This document shows positions 1-6,652 of a DNA stretch of 17,668 bases, in pieces (position 1 is the first letter of the stretch; every line of letters starts with the position of its first letter). A model generated the notes under the pieces. It ran no database searches, was not told the origin of the DNA, and worked only from the letters and a program-made list of their open reading frames with translations. The stretch is from Rickettsiales bacterium (lineage in GTDB: Bacteria; Pseudomonadota; Alphaproteobacteria; Rickettsiales; JANQQO01). Location of the stretch: NCBI GenBank assembly GCA_028289305.1, contig JANQQO010000166.1, positions 1 through 17,668 of the forward strand. The letters run 5' to 3'. A program made the position numbers and the translations under genes.

Positions 1-57
1 ATTCACTTCCGCCAAAGGAATAGGTAATCCGTCAGTACCAAAAATAGGTGATACCAT
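1..57 (-). CDS. 5' end of an unidentified protein (clipped by window edge)
   Basis: Reading the minus strand from an ATG at 57 gives MVSPIFGTDGLPIPLAEVN, open to the window edge. A purine-rich Shine-Dalgarno stretch (AGGGAGAGGG, 61-70) lies just upstream, which supports a real start. The gene follows the acidic-protein gene ending at 76 by 18 bases on the same strand, so the two are probably co-transcribed. Nineteen residues are too few to recognise a family. Confidence 0.5.
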   Translation of the reverse strand, partial: MVSPIFGTDGLPIPLAEVN

Positions 58-75
58 TTTCCCTCTCCCTATAAC

Positions 76-582
76 CTATGCTTCAATATCCACCCGTACG
101 CTTTCACCAGAAGCGGTCACTTGTACCGTTTCCAAGGAGCCGCTCTCCGCCGTTGTAGGGCGTTCTACGCGCTCTGGCTCAGCTGCAGTGTCTAATTCAA
201 ACACATTAATATCCGCAGCCGCAATATCTTGCGCCTCCACAGATATCTCATCTAATGCATCACTCGTGTCTTCGGAAATACGTGGTGCCGCTGGTGCATC
301 CAGCTCTATTTCTATTGCAGCACCTTCTTCAAGCGCTACTTCACCTTCTTCCGACAGCCTAATTTCCACCGCTGCGTCTTCTTGCAGACGTTCCAGGGTG
401 AGTTCCTCCTCTTCGCGGCGCGTTTCGTTGAAATCTTCAACCGGCCGTTCCGTTTCAGAAACTTGCTGTGTTGTATTGAGATCTTCCACCAGGTTACGTT
501 CTGATGGTGCTTGATTGCTGGTAGGAATAGTCACGCTTTGTGGTGGTACTACCCCGTTCTGTGGTGAAACTTCGTTAACCAT
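76..582 (-). CDS. acidic low-complexity protein of unknown function
   Basis: This is a 168-residue protein that I do not recognise. It is very rich in Glu, Asp, Ala, Val and Thr, has almost no aromatic residues and no Cys, and shows no signal peptide or membrane segment. It is probably largely disordered or an extended acidic protein. The middle has loosely repeated patterns such as AAVEIRL and AAIEIELD (about residues 70-95). The start is convincing: a strong Shine-Dalgarno (AAGGAGGGG) sits 4 bases before the ATG at 582. The region upstream carries a cluster of GTTAAC palindromes with a TTAA-N7-TTAA spacing, suggesting control by a CtrA-type regulator (inference). The next gene on the strand starts 18 bases after its stop. 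The start, strong ribosome site and consistent reading support a real gene; the function is unknown. Confidence 0.65.
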   Translation of the reverse strand: MVNEVSPQNGVVPPQSVTIPTSNQAPSERNLVEDLNTTQQVSETERPVEDFNETRREEEELTLERLQEDAAVEIRLSEEGEVALEEGAAIEIELDAPAAPRISEDTSDALDEISVEAQDIAAADINVFELDTAAEPERVERPTTAESGSLETVQVTASGESVRVDIEA

Positions 583-659
583 AATCCCCTCCTTGGTTAA
601 CCATTACAAAGTTGTCAGCATTTCCCAGTCTAACAACAAAAGGTTAACAAAAGGTTAAC
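574..659 (-). promoter_or_regulatory. cluster of four GTTAAC palindromes, CtrA-box-like, upstream of the acidic protein
   Basis: GTTAAC occurs at 574-579, 596-601, 643-648 and 654-659. The last two form TTAA (644-647), seven bases, TTAA (655-658), which is the TTAA-N7-TTAA consensus described for the alphaproteobacterial regulator CtrA. The start-to-start spacings 574/596 and 643/654 are 22 and 11 bases. The first site overlaps codons 2-3 of the gene and the second lies in its leader. Binding by CtrA is inference. Confidence 0.45.
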
Positions 660-730
660 AAAACCATATTTTTTTAAAAAAGATAACAGGGTAGGGGGTA
701 AAACGAGAATAGTCTGCTGATATATAGGAA

Positions 731-1027
731 TTATCTATTTCTCTGCGTATGCCGCCGCTGCAGAATCACCGCATTCTTATAAATAATATACTCTTCTCGC
801 CTATTCGCTCGCACGGGCGCTTGCTTATCCAGCACAATATACACCGAAATCCCGCCCACACGGCGCGATTCACCGGGTGCGAGCGTCACCAAATCCGCCT
901 CGCCAATATGCTCAATAGTCACCTCGCGCGGCACATCATCCAGATTGGTAATACGCACCGCTTCCGCTGCAGAAGCATACCCCAGCAGCGTGATCCCGAC
1001 CATTATGCTGAAAAATATTCGTATCAT
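731..1027 (-). CDS. small exported protein of unknown function
   Basis: This 98-residue protein begins with a clear signal peptide: MIRI, then a hydrophobic core to about residue 18, and a likely signal peptidase I site after ASA (20) or AEA (23). The mature part of about 75 residues opens with VRITNLDDVPREVTIEHIG and continues with VTLAPGESRRV, a pattern of short beta strands like small periplasmic beta-sandwich proteins. The C-terminus is basic (LQRRHTQRNR). It has no Cys in the mature part, so it is not a lipoprotein. I see no good Shine-Dalgarno before the ATG at 1027. The gene ends about 150 bases upstream of the acidic-protein gene on the same strand, separated by the GTTAAC region. I cannot assign a function. 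The signal peptide makes it likely to be real. Confidence 0.6.
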   Translation of the reverse strand: MIRIFFSIMVGITLLGYASAAEAVRITNLDDVPREVTIEHIGEADLVTLAPGESRRVGGISVYIVLDKQAPVRANRREEYIIYKNAVILQRRHTQRNR

Positions 1028-1343
1028 GCGGCTAGTATGTGCATTTTTGTTCTTTCCATAAAGCGCTTTCTTTCACCAAGCAAAAACGCGGGTAAATCGA
1101 AGAAAAAAGCAGATTATATGCCAAAATACGCCCACCCTTCTTCGGCGCAAGAAACCACGCCTTACACCCGTAGCAAGAAAAAAATCGGCAAATACGACGA
1201 AAAATCCCCTTGTCACCCTTAGGCAACAGGAGTAACGTCAACTCAGGAAGGGAATTATGGACTAGCCAGCCGCCAGGTAGGTGGCAGCGGGTTAAAGGGC
1301 TTCACCAAGCTCTTCATACTCGAACCAGGAAGGGAGGATTGTG
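1028..1343. other. intergenic stretch without a secure gene; includes the XRE leader
   Basis: No convincing gene is visible here. One plus-strand ORF at 1037-1222 (61 residues, Lys-rich, ending CHP) and a minus-strand TTG-initiated ORF (1032-1241) overlap each other. Both lack a ribosome site and any recognisable features. The right part (about 1240-1343) looks like a transcribed leader. It has a possible promoter (TTGTCA 1210-1215, 17 bases, TAACGT 1233-1238), a two-codon ORF ATG-GAC-TAG at 1257-1265 with a good Shine-Dalgarno, and two hairpins at 1269-1285 and 1295-1314. See the separate entry and findings. Confidence 0.5.
1244..1337 (+). promoter_or_regulatory. structured leader of the XRE regulator gene
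   Basis: Two hairpins can be drawn. The first pairs GCCGCC (1269-1274) with GGTGGC (1280-1285), loop AGGTA. The second pairs AAGGGCTT (1295-1302) with AAGCTCTT (1307-1314), loop CACC, 8 pairs including one G-U. The 10-base sequence CAGGAAGGGA occurs twice, at 1244-1253 before the two-codon ORF and at 1326-1335 as the Shine-Dalgarno of the regulator gene. The first hairpin is also a near-palindrome in DNA and could instead be the operator of the regulator. No known riboswitch family is recognised. Confidence 0.3.
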
Positions 1344-1643
1344 ATGAGAGGTAGTGTTCTCGAGCAATTCGAAGCAGATACGCCATTAACGGAGGAATTG
1401 GGTTATGCCCGTGAGTGGGATGATGTCATCCCTGATCGTGTCATCAACCGCATTCTACATGGGGAGCACCCTGTGCGTGTTTTCCGTGAATATCGCCGCA
1501 TGACGCCGCGTCAGCTGGCAGAAAAAGCCGGCACCAATCGCCTCTATATCATGCAAATTGAAAGTGGCAAGCTCGCTGCTACGCCGCATATACTGCGTCG
1601 CCTGGCTAAGGCCTTGCGTGTCAGCCTCCACGAAATCGCCTAA
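1344..1643 (+). CDS. XRE-family helix-turn-helix regulator (antitoxin-like, solitary)
   Basis: The protein is 99 residues from the ATG at 1344. A GTG at 1341 is also in frame, but the Shine-Dalgarno (AAGGGAGG, ending at 1337) is better spaced from the ATG. The N-terminal part (ADTPLTEELGYAREWDDVIP) is followed by VINRILHGEHPVRVFREYRR, then a Cro/C1-type helix-turn-helix at about residues 52-95 with QLAEKAGTNRLYIMQIESGK and a second half LRRLAKALRVSLHEI. The layout, an acidic or short N-terminal segment then GE(N/H)PVRVxRE and the HTH, is that of chromosomal XRE antitoxins of the HigA/RelB-like type. No RelE/ParE/HigB-type toxin gene is adjacent: the upstream 300 bases hold no such ORF and the next gene is convergent. 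It therefore appears solitary. It probably binds DNA as a dimer and may regulate itself through the palindrome at 1269-1285 (inference). Confidence 0.85.
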   Translation: MRGSVLEQFEADTPLTEELGYAREWDDVIPDRVINRILHGEHPVRVFREYRRMTPRQLAEKAGTNRLYIMQIESGKLAATPHILRRLAKALRVSLHEIA

Positions 1644-1663
1644 CTAGACTACCCACGCCTGTC

Positions 1664-2512
1664 TTATTTATCTGCTGCACGCAGCACCGCGTCGCATGCC
1701 GCTGGTAATGGCGGCGGCACATAAGGTTTTGCTGGTTGCTGCGCGATTTCCTTCGCTTCTTCAGAAAACCACCACTCTAGTGAGTCATCACACCCATTGC
1801 GCTTGGCGATCGGCGCTTGCGGTTCACATCCCGCATCTCCAACAGGGCATTTCAACCGCACGTGAAAATGCCGATCATGCCCCCACCATGGCCGAATCTT
1901 ATACAGCCACCATTGCTCCGGTACCGTGGTGCATAGTTCTTTCTTCACTGCTGGGTGCACAAAAATCCGGTCTACCCCACTATCCGATGCCGCCAAGCCT
2001 AACACATCCGTGTTTTTCTTATTCCAGCGCGCCGCATCTACTGCTTCTGTTTCCTTATCCACCACCGAAAAAGCGCTTATCGCAGCACCTGTGCCGATCA
2101 CTTCACCAGGCTTTCCCCGGCGATACCACACATCTACATCCAACCCGTTCTGATGGCTTCGATGGTTACTAGTGGGGGCAGGGTGCCCACCACGTGGTGC
2201 GGAAAGGTCGCTAATCAACAACTCCCCGAGCTTATGCTCCTTTGCCGTAACCCCAAGTTTTGTCACAAAATCAACCAGCGCAGGGTGGCCAAAAAACCGT
2301 CCCCGCTTCCGCCGCATATGACGATATCCCTCTCCTGCTTCTGGCAATCTCACCGCCCCATCCACACAGCCAGCGCTATATGAACCATAACTTTGTGCTA
2401 GGTTTTCCGTAGGCGCCTGCAGCATATGCCATTTCGGCGCGGCTATTGCAGTGCCCGAAACAACAACACTAAAGGAAAAGATGCTTGTTAGGAAAAAACA
2501 GAATCGGCGCAT
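1664..2512 (-). CDS. mepA: penicillin-insensitive murein endopeptidase MepA
   Basis: This 282-residue periplasmic LAS-family (M74) metallopeptidase cleaves D-Ala-meso-DAP cross-links in peptidoglycan. A signal peptide runs from 1 to about 24 (cleavage after AIA). The core has SAPRGG (104-109) followed by SNHRSHQNGLDVDVW (115-129), matching the conserved HxxHQxxxDxD block with zinc ligands His120 and Asp127. WWGHDRHFHVRLKCP (209-223) supplies His212, His215 and His217, with His217 the expected third zinc ligand. The spacing agrees with E. coli MepA. The C-terminal CDDSLEWWF is also a family hallmark; the Pro-rich tail (PYVPPPLP) is a linker of no clear role. The ATG at 2512 lies 9 bases after the chemoreceptor stop codon, so the pair is an operon and mepA may rely on translational coupling, since the ribosome site is weak. 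Confidence 0.93.
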   Translation of the reverse strand: MRRFCFFLTSIFSFSVVVSGTAIAAPKWHMLQAPTENLAQSYGSYSAGCVDGAVRLPEAGEGYRHMRRKRGRFFGHPALVDFVTKLGVTAKEHKLGELLISDLSAPRGGHPAPTSNHRSHQNGLDVDVWYRRGKPGEVIGTGAAISAFSVVDKETEAVDAARWNKKNTDVLGLAASDSGVDRIFVHPAVKKELCTTVPEQWWLYKIRPWWGHDRHFHVRLKCPVGDAGCEPQAPIAKRNGCDDSLEWWFSEEAKEIAQQPAKPYVPPPLPAACDAVLRAADK

Positions 2513-2521
2513 CTATCTGTT

Positions 2522-3796
2522 TTAAGCCGCCTTCACTGTTTCAAGAAATTTTTGCACTTCTTGATTCAGGCTTTGCGAGTGCTCGCTCAGCTGTTGGCAG
2601 GCAGCCAGCATATCATTTGCCACACTCCCCGTTGATTGTGACGTATCGGAGACGTGCGATGCACTGTCTGATACGGTCTTAGTGTGCGATGCTGCCTCCT
2701 GAATATTACGGGCAATCTCTCGTGTAGAAGAATCCTGCGCTTCAATAGCCTTAGAGATGCTACCAGAAATTTCATTCATCTCAGAAATCGTCTGGCTGAT
2801 CTCCTTAATAGACTTCACCGTTGCCACGGTTTCCCCTTGAATACCCGTAATCAACGAAGAAATCTCCTCCGTAGCACTCGCCGTCTGTTCTGCCAGATTT
2901 TTTACCTCCGTGGCCACTACTGCAAAGCCTTTTCCAGCTTCGCCAGCACGTGCAGCCTCAATCGTAGCATTCAACGCCAACAGATTAATCTGTTCTGCAA
3001 TGTCATTAATCAAGCCAATCACCGTGCCAATCTTTTCTGCTCCTTCAGAAAGCCCGCCAATCGTCTTATTCGCTTCCGATGCCTTGTTCACCGCTTCTTG
3101 TGCAATATTACTAGAACGGCTTACCTGATGATGAATTTCCTGAATCGAGTTGGCCAGCTCCTCCGCGGTGCTCGCAACATTATTCACGTTCTCAGACGCC
3201 TGATGCGTGGTAGAAACCAGCTCAGAAGCCGTTGCCGTGCTGGATTGTGCTGTTTCTGCCATTGATTTCGAATTTTGCTCCATATTTTGCGCAGAGTCAT
3301 TCACCCGCTGTACAATCTGGTGCACACTTGCATCAAACTCAGAAGCAATTTTATTCACTAACTCTTTGCGCCGCCGCTCTTCTTCACCCTCCCTATTTGC
3401 TTCTTTCTCTTCTTCCAACTCTTTCATGTGCAAAGTGTTTTCTTTAAAAATTTGCACTTTGCGCGCCATGCTTCCCACCTGGTCTCCACGCTTCGTATAG
3501 GGAACTTCTTCATCCAGCTTGCCTTTTGCCAAGCTACGCATGGTTTCGGAAAGATGTGAAATCGGCCCTATCGCTACTATATGAATAAACGCAGCCACTA
3601 TAATGTTCACAAAGGTCGCAATACCAATCTGAACATATAAATCCACGATAAAGATTTTACTCGCTGTCTCTCCAAATACTTCCTCAACGTGGAGATAGCT
3701 CTTCACCCCAAAGGCAATACCTACGAGAGAAAGAAAAATAGCCGCGAGCTGAAGCCGCGTAGAAAGACTGCTAAAAAACCGCCCGATTTTTGTCAT
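2522..3796 (-). CDS. methyl-accepting chemotaxis protein with minimal periplasmic loop
   Basis: This is a 424-residue transmembrane chemoreceptor. TM1 covers about residues 14-32 and TM2 about 55-77, leaving only some 22 residues between them, so there is no periplasmic ligand-binding domain. A HAMP domain follows (about 78-125), with a charged coiled-coil linker (128-146) rich in Glu/Lys/Arg. The cytoplasmic four-helix signalling domain extends to the end. Its CheA/CheW-binding hairpin tip is intact: EQINLLALNATIEAARAG (268-285) followed by GKGFAVVATEVKNLAEQ. There is no C-terminal CheR-tethering pentapeptide (it ends LETVKAA). The start is supported by AAGGAGG a few bases before the ATG. 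The missing sensor domain suggests it detects a membrane, redox or cytoplasmic cue, or works with a partner (inference). No che or flagellar genes lie in the window. It is probably co-transcribed with mepA. Confidence 0.93.
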   Translation of the reverse strand: MTKIGRFFSSLSTRLQLAAIFLSLVGIAFGVKSYLHVEEVFGETASKIFIVDLYVQIGIATFVNIIVAAFIHIVAIGPISHLSETMRSLAKGKLDEEVPYTKRGDQVGSMARKVQIFKENTLHMKELEEEKEANREGEEERRRKELVNKIASEFDASVHQIVQRVNDSAQNMEQNSKSMAETAQSSTATASELVSTTHQASENVNNVASTAEELANSIQEIHHQVSRSSNIAQEAVNKASEANKTIGGLSEGAEKIGTVIGLINDIAEQINLLALNATIEAARAGEAGKGFAVVATEVKNLAEQTASATEEISSLITGIQGETVATVKSIKEISQTISEMNEISGSISKAIEAQDSSTREIARNIQEAASHTKTVSDSASHVSDTSQSTGSVANDMLAACQQLSEHSQSLNQEVQKFLETVKAA

Positions 3797-3872
3797 ATCG
3801 CCTCCTTAATACCTCTCGTGGCAACCAGATCAACCGGAAGTTAATGTACCATAATCCAAAATCAAGTGAAGC

Positions 3873-3902
3873 AAAAAGGTGCGGGTGTATAGGCAGATAC
3901 AC
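3873..3902 (-). terminator. possible weak terminator after the four-helix membrane protein
   Basis: On the minus strand GTGTAT (3902-3897) and ATACAC (3890-3885) form a 6-pair stem with a 6-base loop. It is followed after seven GC-rich bases by five T (3877-3873). An overlapping ACACA/TGTGT stem is also possible at about 3901-3913. The gap between stem and T-run makes this a weak candidate. Confidence 0.25.
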
Positions 3903-3943
3903 ACACGCTGTGTCATTATTACGCTAGTAAAAATTCTGGCGAA

Positions 3944-4345
3944 TCAGTTGCGATAGGTTAGTGCTAGCACTACTCCAACCACAATGCCTTCCACAAGCCC
4001 TGTAGCAAACCATGCCACACCTAGCGCCGCAGGAATCGGCATATACGCATAGCTCGTGGCCATCATTATGCCCCAAATGATACCAATGATTACCCCAAAC
4101 CGCACGCCTTCGCCAATGCCCTTGCCCTCATATTTTAGCGTGAAGAGATATGTCACAATCAGCACCATCGCCAGCTGGCTTACTAGCATCACAGGGAAAT
4201 ACGTGGCCATCTCTTCTTCGGGCCGCCACAGCGCAGCTGTCTCTTCATACATTCCCATCAACAAATTTCCGTGCAGCAAAAACTCGTATAAATGCATCGC
4301 CACAAATGCTGCCACTACCGACAGCGCATACCGTTTTTTGTTCAT
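3944..4345 (-). CDS. four-helix inner-membrane protein of unknown function
   Basis: This is a 133-residue protein from the ATG at 4345, which is preceded by a perfect Shine-Dalgarno (AAGGAGGTG). Longer upstream starts to 4441 lack a ribosome site and were not used. Four hydrophobic segments are visible, at about residues 6-24, 46-66, 76-97 and 105-129, so it should be an integral membrane protein. The loop after helix 1 contains LYEFLLHGNLL and YEETAALWRPEEEM, the most distinctive part. Small proteins with a His-Gly after helix 1 and a following acidic/Arg-Pro loop are widespread uncharacterised membrane proteins; I cannot name the family with confidence. It is divergent from the GT-C-like gene at 4492, with 146 bases between the two starts. 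Confidence 0.7.
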   Translation of the reverse strand: MNKKRYALSVVAAFVAMHLYEFLLHGNLLMGMYEETAALWRPEEEMATYFPVMLVSQLAMVLIVTYLFTLKYEGKGIGEGVRFGVIIGIIWGIMMATSYAYMPIPAALGVAWFATGLVEGIVVGVVLALTYRN

Positions 4346-4491
4346 CACGCACCTCCTTAGAATTAGGGTTTCTTTGCCATCACTATACACGTGATGCAGC
4401 CAATGCAAACACCAAACCATACCACCTGATTGAGGAAACACTACCGTTCTTTATTCGCTATGTTATGCTGCCCACCAGCCCAGGGAATGCC

Positions 4492-6021
4492 ATGTCTAAA
4501 AATCCGTCTCCATACGAAGCTCCCGCTACATTTCTCCTATTCCTGCTTGTCTGCATCCAGGTAATCGGGATGACGTATATCTCGCCCACCGGCGGCGTCT
4601 CGCCAGATTCCATGAACTACCTCCGCCTCGCCTCTATACTCTCCGAAGAATGGACCCTCTTCGTTCCTGATCTCTTTTCTCCAACACAACAGAGCTTTTT
4701 TGCCGTCTGGCCCGCTGCCTATCCTGCCCTTATTAGCCTGCCAGCACGCCTCATCCCATTCGAGCTCTCACCCGCGGCTTTTATTCTCCTCTCCAAAGCC
4801 GTCAACATCACCTTCATCCTTGCTACCATCCTCTTGCTTAAAAAATATATCCCGCGCCACGGCCTCCTCTATGGTTGTTTCTTCCTTGCTGATCCCATCA
4901 TACGCGTCACCTATGTCACCTGGTCAGAAGTGCCCTTCTTTTTCGGCATGGTCGCACTCTCTCTAAGCCTCCACCGTTTCTATCACCAACCCCATTGGCG
5001 GTGGGCATGTGCCATCCTGCTCTCCAGTCTTTTTTTATTTACCACTCGCTATATCGGTCTCTTCGCCCTCATGCCGATCGGTCTTGTCGGTGCACTCTTG
5101 CTCTACCGCCGGCGCTATGCTGCCTGCATCACCCTCGCCATCCCTGCGCTCCTCACCAGCATTTTTGCCGCCTTTTATCTCTATATCAACTACACCCATA
5201 CCGGCCGTCTCACAGGCATCCTGCGCCGGCCCAGTGAAGAAAGTAGCACCGAACTCCTCTCCACATTCTTCACCCACACCGGCGAACAACTCGCCTTTTT
5301 TCTCATTCCTCTTGCCCTCGTTGCACTCTATGGAATTCTAGAAACATACATCAAAAAACCATCCGCACCCACCGCCACCCAGGCGCCCAACACTCTCTGG
5401 GCCTTCTTCCTTCTCGTCGGTGGCAGCTATCTCCTCGCCACCATCGTCCTCCGTTGGCATTACCGCTTCGATACCTTCGATTACCGCCTCTTCGCCCCTG
5501 CTACGCTACTTTGCGCCATGGCGATCCTCAACCTCGCCCTGCAGAAAAATATCCGCCTAGCGCATATCACGCGCTATCTCGTCCTTATGGTTATCCTTTC
5601 CCTCATCTACCACCTCCCGCCCTATGCCTTCACCCGCGGCACTATGCCTTTCATCGCCGAGCGCCAAGCGATAGAATCCCGCGCCGCTCCCGTGCCAGAA
5701 AACAGCGTGGTAGTGTTCCTGGATCTGTATAACATGCACTATGCCCCCCATATCCAAAACCACTTACCCTTCCCATATTTCGGCCCCTTACACATGCCAG
5801 AATCCGCCAAGAATAACCTATCCGCCTATCTGGCCCATCTCTGCGCTACCACCCATGCGCAGCATATCTATGTCGATATTCCGGGCGCTAAAGCCGTGCA
5901 GAAGCGTCGCCCAGACCGCGTTGCCATTCTCGGCGAAGCGTTTGCCCAACGCCTCTCTACTCAGGGAGAAAAAGATATCCTCCATCTCAAAACCTGTGAT
6001 AAAAACCCCAATCCTGTATAA
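4492..6021 (+). CDS. GT-C-like polytopic membrane glycosyltransferase
   Basis: This is a 509-residue membrane protein with about ten hydrophobic segments between residues 11 and 375, then a soluble C-terminal domain of roughly 130 residues. The ATG at 4492 was chosen because CAGGGAA lies five bases upstream and the first membrane helix follows. The frame is open back to 4150, but that stretch is antisense to another gene. Features seen in lipid-phosphate-sugar-dependent GT-C enzymes (PMT/ArnT-like) are an acidic motif after helix 1 (SPDSMNY, 37-43, candidate catalytic Asp39), TWSEVPFF (143-150) resembling the usual T-x-SE motif, TRYIGLF (185-191) and DYRLFAP (330-336). This is motif-level similarity only. 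It would transfer a sugar from a polyprenyl carrier at the periplasmic face (inference). It is followed 9 bases later by the VOC gene, so the two probably form an operon. Confidence 0.6.
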   Translation: MSKNPSPYEAPATFLLFLLVCIQVIGMTYISPTGGVSPDSMNYLRLASILSEEWTLFVPDLFSPTQQSFFAVWPAAYPALISLPARLIPFELSPAAFILLSKAVNITFILATILLLKKYIPRHGLLYGCFFLADPIIRVTYVTWSEVPFFFGMVALSLSLHRFYHQPHWRWACAILLSSLFLFTTRYIGLFALMPIGLVGALLLYRRRYAACITLAIPALLTSIFAAFYLYINYTHTGRLTGILRRPSEESSTELLSTFFTHTGEQLAFFLIPLALVALYGILETYIKKPSAPTATQAPNTLWAFFLLVGGSYLLATIVLRWHYRFDTFDYRLFAPATLLCAMAILNLALQKNIRLAHITRYLVLMVILSLIYHLPPYAFTRGTMPFIAERQAIESRAAPVPENSVVVFLDLYNMHYAPHIQNHLPFPYFGPLHMPESAKNNLSAYLAHLCATTHAQHIYVDIPGAKAVQKRRPDRVAILGEAFAQRLSTQGEKDILHLKTCDKNPNPV

Positions 6022-6030
6022 GGAGCATCC

Positions 6031-6465
6031 ATGGAACAGCGCATCAGCATCATCACACTCGGCGTAGCAGATCTTAAACAATCCAAGGCTTTTTACGATG
6101 CCCTCGGCTGGCGTGCGGTCTCAGATGAAAAAACGCCTGAAATCGTCGCTTACGATCTATATGGCATGACGCTTACCCTCTATCCGTGGGAAAAACTCGC
6201 CGAAGATGCGCAGATCCCGCCGGCGCGTAGCGGCCCTTCCGCTGTCACACTCGCCTATAATGTTTCTTCAGAACAAGCGGTGGAAGACGCGCTAAAAGAA
6301 GCCGAAAATGCGGGTGCTACCATTATAAAACCCGCCCAGAAAGTTTTCTGGGGTGGCTATTCCGGCTATTTCGCTGATCCCGATAGCCATCTCTGGGAAG
6401 TTGCCTACAACCCCTTCGCCCCCTTAGGCCCCGAAGGCCAATTCCAATGGAACGGGGTGGGGTAG
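6031..6465 (+). CDS. VOC-superfamily (glyoxalase/dioxygenase fold) protein
   Basis: This 144-residue single-module protein has the paired beta-alpha-beta-beta-beta fold of the vicinal oxygen chelate superfamily. The first half opens with ISIITLGVADLKQSKAFYDA (5-24), the usual first strand and helix, and then GMTLTLYPWEKL. The second half contains GGYSGYFADPDSHLWEVAYN (108-127), the standard terminal block, with Glu123 as the likely metal ligand. The His normally found at the first metal position of glyoxalase-like proteins is Thr9 here, as in a common subgroup of uncharacterised VOC proteins. Substrate and metal are therefore unknown, and it should not be called glyoxalase I. AAGGAGC precedes the ATG, and only 9 bases separate it from the upstream stop codon. 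Confidence 0.88.
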   Translation: MEQRISIITLGVADLKQSKAFYDALGWRAVSDEKTPEIVAYDLYGMTLTLYPWEKLAEDAQIPPARSGPSAVTLAYNVSSEQAVEDALKEAENAGATIIKPAQKVFWGGYSGYFADPDSHLWEVAYNPFAPLGPEGQFQWNGVG

Positions 6466-6652
6466 AACTACGTCCAAAATCATTCTCATGTGGCGTAAGC
6501 CAGGCGTAGCTCAAAGAGCGAAGGTCTGCCTACGTTTTCGCTTCGCTTAAACTACGGCGCGACACTCCGTTTCGCACACTACCTTGCGGCATGCTTCCGC
6601 TCGCCGCGCTGTAGCTAGATTTTTGGCTTTGTCAAAAATCAGCGAAAGCGGG
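6466..6652. repeat. degenerate repeat region between the VOC gene and tRNA-Thr
   Basis: No ORF of substance occurs here. The sequence is made of short related words: CTACG/CGTAG and its variants recur at about 6470, 6505, 6530, 6553 and 6610. AGCGAAG (6517-6523) is inverted as CTTCGCT (6541-6547). A clean hairpin, GATTTTTG (6618-6625) and CAAAAATC (6633-6640), lies just beyond the tRNA 3' end. This looks like a decayed copy of a dispersed palindromic repeat. The last hairpin could also help end the tRNA transcript, though no T-run follows it. Confidence 0.4.

Noticed and set aside
661..690. T7-A6 tract as a terminator of the small exported protein gene
   Set aside because: The 12-base AT palindrome has no GC stem and no loop, so it cannot form a normal intrinsic terminator.
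749..1222. 157-codon plus-strand frame opposite the small exported protein
   Set aside because: Its first half is the shadow of the signal-peptide gene on the other strand, and it has no ribosome site. Only the last 61 codons lie outside that gene; they are noted as a weak possibility.
1257..1337. Resemblance to the SRP RNA core (GGAAGG near AGGGCTT)
   Set aside because: The diagnostic GGTCAGGxCCGGAAGGxAGCAGCC core is absent. The GGAAGG word is simply the ribosome site.
4150..4491. Long N-terminal extension of the GT-C-like gene
   Set aside because: It is antisense to a well-supported membrane protein gene with a perfect ribosome site. The ATG at 4492 has a Shine-Dalgarno and leads directly into the first membrane helix.
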